From: JANQOH01 sp965201115
GTDB taxonomy: Bacteria > Pseudomonadota > Alphaproteobacteria > UBA7887
Length of the DNA stretch: 64,000 bases
Assembly (NCBI GenBank): GCA_965201115.1
Contig: OZ241745.1
Location: 1,860,001 to 1,924,000 of the forward strand
Direction of reading: 5' to 3'
Shown here: one piece after another, positions 61,942-64,000 of the stretch
Position numbering within the stretch: the stretch's first letter is position 1
How the letters are laid out: each line of letters opens with the position of its first letter
Notes under the pieces: model-generated
Told to the model about the DNA's origin: nothing
The model's input: only the letters and a program-made list of their open reading frames with translations
Database searches by the model: none
Program-made: the position numbers and the translations under genes

Positions 61942-62886
61942 TCAGGCGCGGGCTTCTTCCTCGCCGCGGGCCAGTTTCTCGAGGCCGAAGGAAATCAACA
62001 GCGGGGCGGCCACGAAAATCGACGAGTACGTTCCGACCAGCACGCCCCAGACCATCGCGAAGCAGAAATCGCGAATTACCGGGCCGCCGAGTATCCATAG
62101 CGAAAGCAGCGCAAGCAGGGTCGTCACCGAGGTCATCAGCGTGCGCGACAGCGTGTCGTTGACGCTGCGCGAAAGCAGATCCACCAGCGGCATGGCCTTG
62201 TATTTGCGCAGGTTCTCGCGCACGCGATCATACACCACCACGGTGTCGTTCATCGAGTAGCCGACGATGAGCAGGATCGCCGCCACGGTGGCGAGGTTGA
62301 ACTCCAGCCCCACGAGCGCGAAGACGCCGATTGTCGCGGCGACGTCGTGCGCGAGCGCGGCGACGGCGCCGACGGCAAACTGCCATTCGAAGCGGAACCA
62401 GATATAGACGAGCATGGCCGCGAGGGCGATCGCCACCGCCTGCACGCCGGCCCATATCAGCTCGGCGCCCACCTTGGGCCCCACCGATTCCTGCCGGCGG
62501 TAGTCGATAGCGCCGCCGTACAGCGCGTCGAGGGCGGCGCGGACGCGGGCGATGGCGTCGTTCTGCGCCTCCTCGCCGCCGGGCTGGCGCTCGATGCGGA
62601 TGAGTATGCTCGGGCTGTCGCCGAGATCGGCGGCGCCGAACTCCTGCAACGACACTTCGCCCAGGCCCAGGCCGCCGAGCGCGGAGCGCATCTCGCCGAT
62701 ATCGTCGGCGTCGCCCGTCGCCACCTCCATCAGCACGCCGCCGCGGAAATCGATCCCGTAGTTCAGGCCCATCGTCAGAAACAGGATCGCCGACGCGCAC
62801 ATCAGCACGGCGGACGCGAGAAACCCGTAGCGCCGCCACGTCATGAAGGGGATGTTCGTCTGCGTCCGGATCAACCGCAATCTCAT
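61942..62886 (-). CDS. secF: Protein translocase subunit SecF
   Basis: 314 aa with six membrane segments. GLNYGIDFRGGVLMEVATGD, QESVGPKVGAELIWAGVQAV and GYSMNDTVVVYDRVRENLRK are the SecF hallmarks. With SecD it uses the proton gradient to complete protein export by SecYEG. It is 10 bases downstream of secD on the minus strand. Confidence 0.95.
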   Translation of the reverse strand: MRLRLIRTQTNIPFMTWRRYGFLASAVLMCASAILFLTMGLNYGIDFRGGVLMEVATGDADDIGEMRSALGGLGLGEVSLQEFGAADLGDSPSILIRIERQPGGEEAQNDAIARVRAALDALYGGAIDYRRQESVGPKVGAELIWAGVQAVAIALAAMLVYIWFRFEWQFAVGAVAALAHDVAATIGVFALVGLEFNLATVAAILLIVGYSMNDTVVVYDRVRENLRKYKAMPLVDLLSRSVNDTLSRTLMTSVTTLLALLSLWILGGPVIRDFCFAMVWGVLVGTYSSIFVAAPLLISFGLEKLARGEEEARA

Positions 62887-62896
62887 GGCCGCGTCC

Positions 62897-64000
62897 TCAG
62901 ATCGGCAGGGTTTGCGGCCGCGCGCGGCCGAGCCACAGCACGACCAGCAGCCGCGTCACCATGAGCGCGGCGAACACCGAGGTCACGATGCCGATCGCCA
63001 GCGTGACCGCGAAGCCGCGCACCGGGCCGGAGCCGAACTGAAACAGGATGACCGCCGCGATCAGGGTCGTCACGTTGGCGTCCACGATGGTGCGCAGGGA
63101 TTGGCGGAAGCCGATGTCGATCGCCGAGACCGGCGTTCGGCCGTTGCGCAGCTCCTCGCGAATGCGTTCGAAGATCAACACGTTGGCGTCGACCGCCATG
63201 CCGATGGTGAGAACGATGCCGGCGATGCCGGGCAGGGTCAGAGTCGCCTGAAGCGCCGACAGCACGGCGACGATGAGCGCCATGTTGACCGCGAGCGCGG
63301 CGGTGGCTGCGATGCCGAACAGGCCGTAGGACAGAAGCATGTAGGCGATCACGGCGACGAGGCCGACGAGCGAGGCGACCTTGCCGGCGGCGACCGAATC
63401 GGCGCCGAGGCTCGGCCCCACGGTGCGTTCCTCGAGATAGGTGAGCGGCGCGGGCAACGCGCCCGCGCGCAGGAGGATCGCCAGCCGCTCCGCCGATTCG
63501 ACGGTGAAGTTGCCGGTGATCTGGCCGTTGCCGCCGGGGATGGGCTCCTGGATTTCCGGCGCGCTGATGACTTCGCCATCGAGCACGATGGCGAAGCGGC
63601 GCCCGACGTTTTCCGTCGTCAGGCGCCCGAATTTGCGCGCGCCGGCGGTGTCGAAGCGGATCGCCACGGCGGGCCGGCCGAACTGGTCCACCGTGGCCTG
63701 CGCGAGATCGAGGTTTTCGCCGGTAACGTCGGGGCGCTTGCGCACCAGGAGCGGCATGGGTTCGCCGCCGCGGCCGGGTTCGTACAACAGCTCGACGCCC
63801 GGCGCGACGCGGCCCGACAGCGCGTCCCGGATCGACCCCTGCTCATCGACCATGCGGAAATCCAGACTCGCGGTTTGGCCGAGCAGGTCCTTGATGCGTT
63901 GCGGATCGTCGAAGCCGGGAACCTGGATGAGTATGCGGTCGCCGCCGCTGCGCTGGATGGTCGGCTCGGTGGTGCCGAGTTCATCGAGTCTGCGGCGCAC
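62897..64000 (-). CDS. secD: Protein translocase subunit SecD (partial, C-terminal part)
   Basis: The last 367 codons are in the window; the N-terminus lies beyond 64000. It has ERTVGPSLGADSVAAGKVAS, GIAGIVLTIGMAVDANVLIF and ERIREELRNGRTPVSAIDIG, the SecD signature in the membrane part. The periplasmic P1 region is partly included (QVPGFDDPQRIKDLLGQTAS). It pairs with SecF. Confidence 0.95.
   Translation of the reverse strand: MRRRLDELGTTEPTIQRSGGDRILIQVPGFDDPQRIKDLLGQTASLDFRMVDEQGSIRDALSGRVAPGVELLYEPGRGGEPMPLLVRKRPDVTGENLDLAQATVDQFGRPAVAIRFDTAGARKFGRLTTENVGRRFAIVLDGEVISAPEIQEPIPGGNGQITGNFTVESAERLAILLRAGALPAPLTYLEERTVGPSLGADSVAAGKVASLVGLVAVIAYMLLSYGLFGIAATAALAVNMALIVAVLSALQATLTLPGIAGIVLTIGMAVDANVLIFERIREELRNGRTPVSAIDIGFRQSLRTIVDANVTTLIAAVILFQFGSGPVRGFAVTLAIGIVTSVFAALMVTRLLVVLWLGRARPQTLPI

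Overview
The window is high-GC DNA, probably from an alphaproteobacterium. The evidence is a petABC cytochrome bc1 operon, a DUF1244 protein, N-formylglutamate amidohydrolase, secD-secF, an UgpC-type ABC importer and many acyl-CoA dehydrogenases. I cannot name the genus. Seven insertion sequences or IS parts and many broken accessory genes suggest a genome with active transposition and gene decay, as in host-associated or recently bottlenecked lineages. That last point is inference. Some frameshifts lie in homopolymer or GC-repeat tracts and could be sequencing errors.

Layout. 1-4.3 kb: the N-terminus of a copper P-type ATPase-like gene on the minus strand, then a lipoprotein with four tandem TbpB-like barrel units and a DUF4340-like anchored protein. 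4.3-4.8 kb: a non-coding stretch with a repeat-spacer-repeat unit whose spacer matches the local IS66 transposase. 4.8-7.95 kb: a metal-uptake (Zrg-like) operon of DUF2796 protein, ABC ATPase, FtsX-type permease and DUF3299 protein. 7.96-14.8 kb: a toxin/antitoxin and regulator graveyard cut by two IS66 copies. 14.9-19.7 kb: a carbohydrate ABC importer. 19.7-21.4 kb: a ClpP-like gene split by an IS1595-family element. 21.5-32.3 kb: acyl-CoA dehydrogenase, DsrE, MoeB/ThiF, an ApbE remnant, a two-gene AAA ATPase + DUF4276 candidate defence pair, enoyl-CoA hydratase, a luciferase-like monooxygenase with flavin reductase, an AmpG-like MFS protein and a PfkB kinase. 32.8-34.4 kb: a decayed DUF3696 ATPase pair. 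34.6-37.1 kb: nested IS66 copies. 37.1-39.1 kb: a secreted caspase-FGE fusion truncated by IS66. 39.3-44.4 kb: a translationally coupled acyl-CoA/CoA-transferase cluster. 44.6-46.2 kb: an IS110-family element with a long structured non-coding end, inserted in a REP-like palindrome. 46.2-57.2 kb: core metabolism (hemF, petABC, leucyl aminopeptidase, hydrolases, a HigBA pair, DUF1244, enoyl-CoA hydratase, two acyl-CoA dehydrogenases). 57.3-61.7 kb: a second surface-lipoprotein gene split by IS66, with a G12 tract in its leader. 61.9-64 kb: secF and the 3' part of secD.

Three insertions (IS66 at 12853 and 59213, IS1595 at 20166) have exact 8-bp target duplications. Removing each element plus one duplication restores an open frame whose length is a multiple of three, so these events are well supported. 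Other IS66 boundaries lack matching duplications, which points to rearrangement or deletion between copies. Functionally, the window joins acyl-CoA catabolism and respiration with surface lipoproteins, metal handling and a set of (mostly broken) toxin or defence genes.
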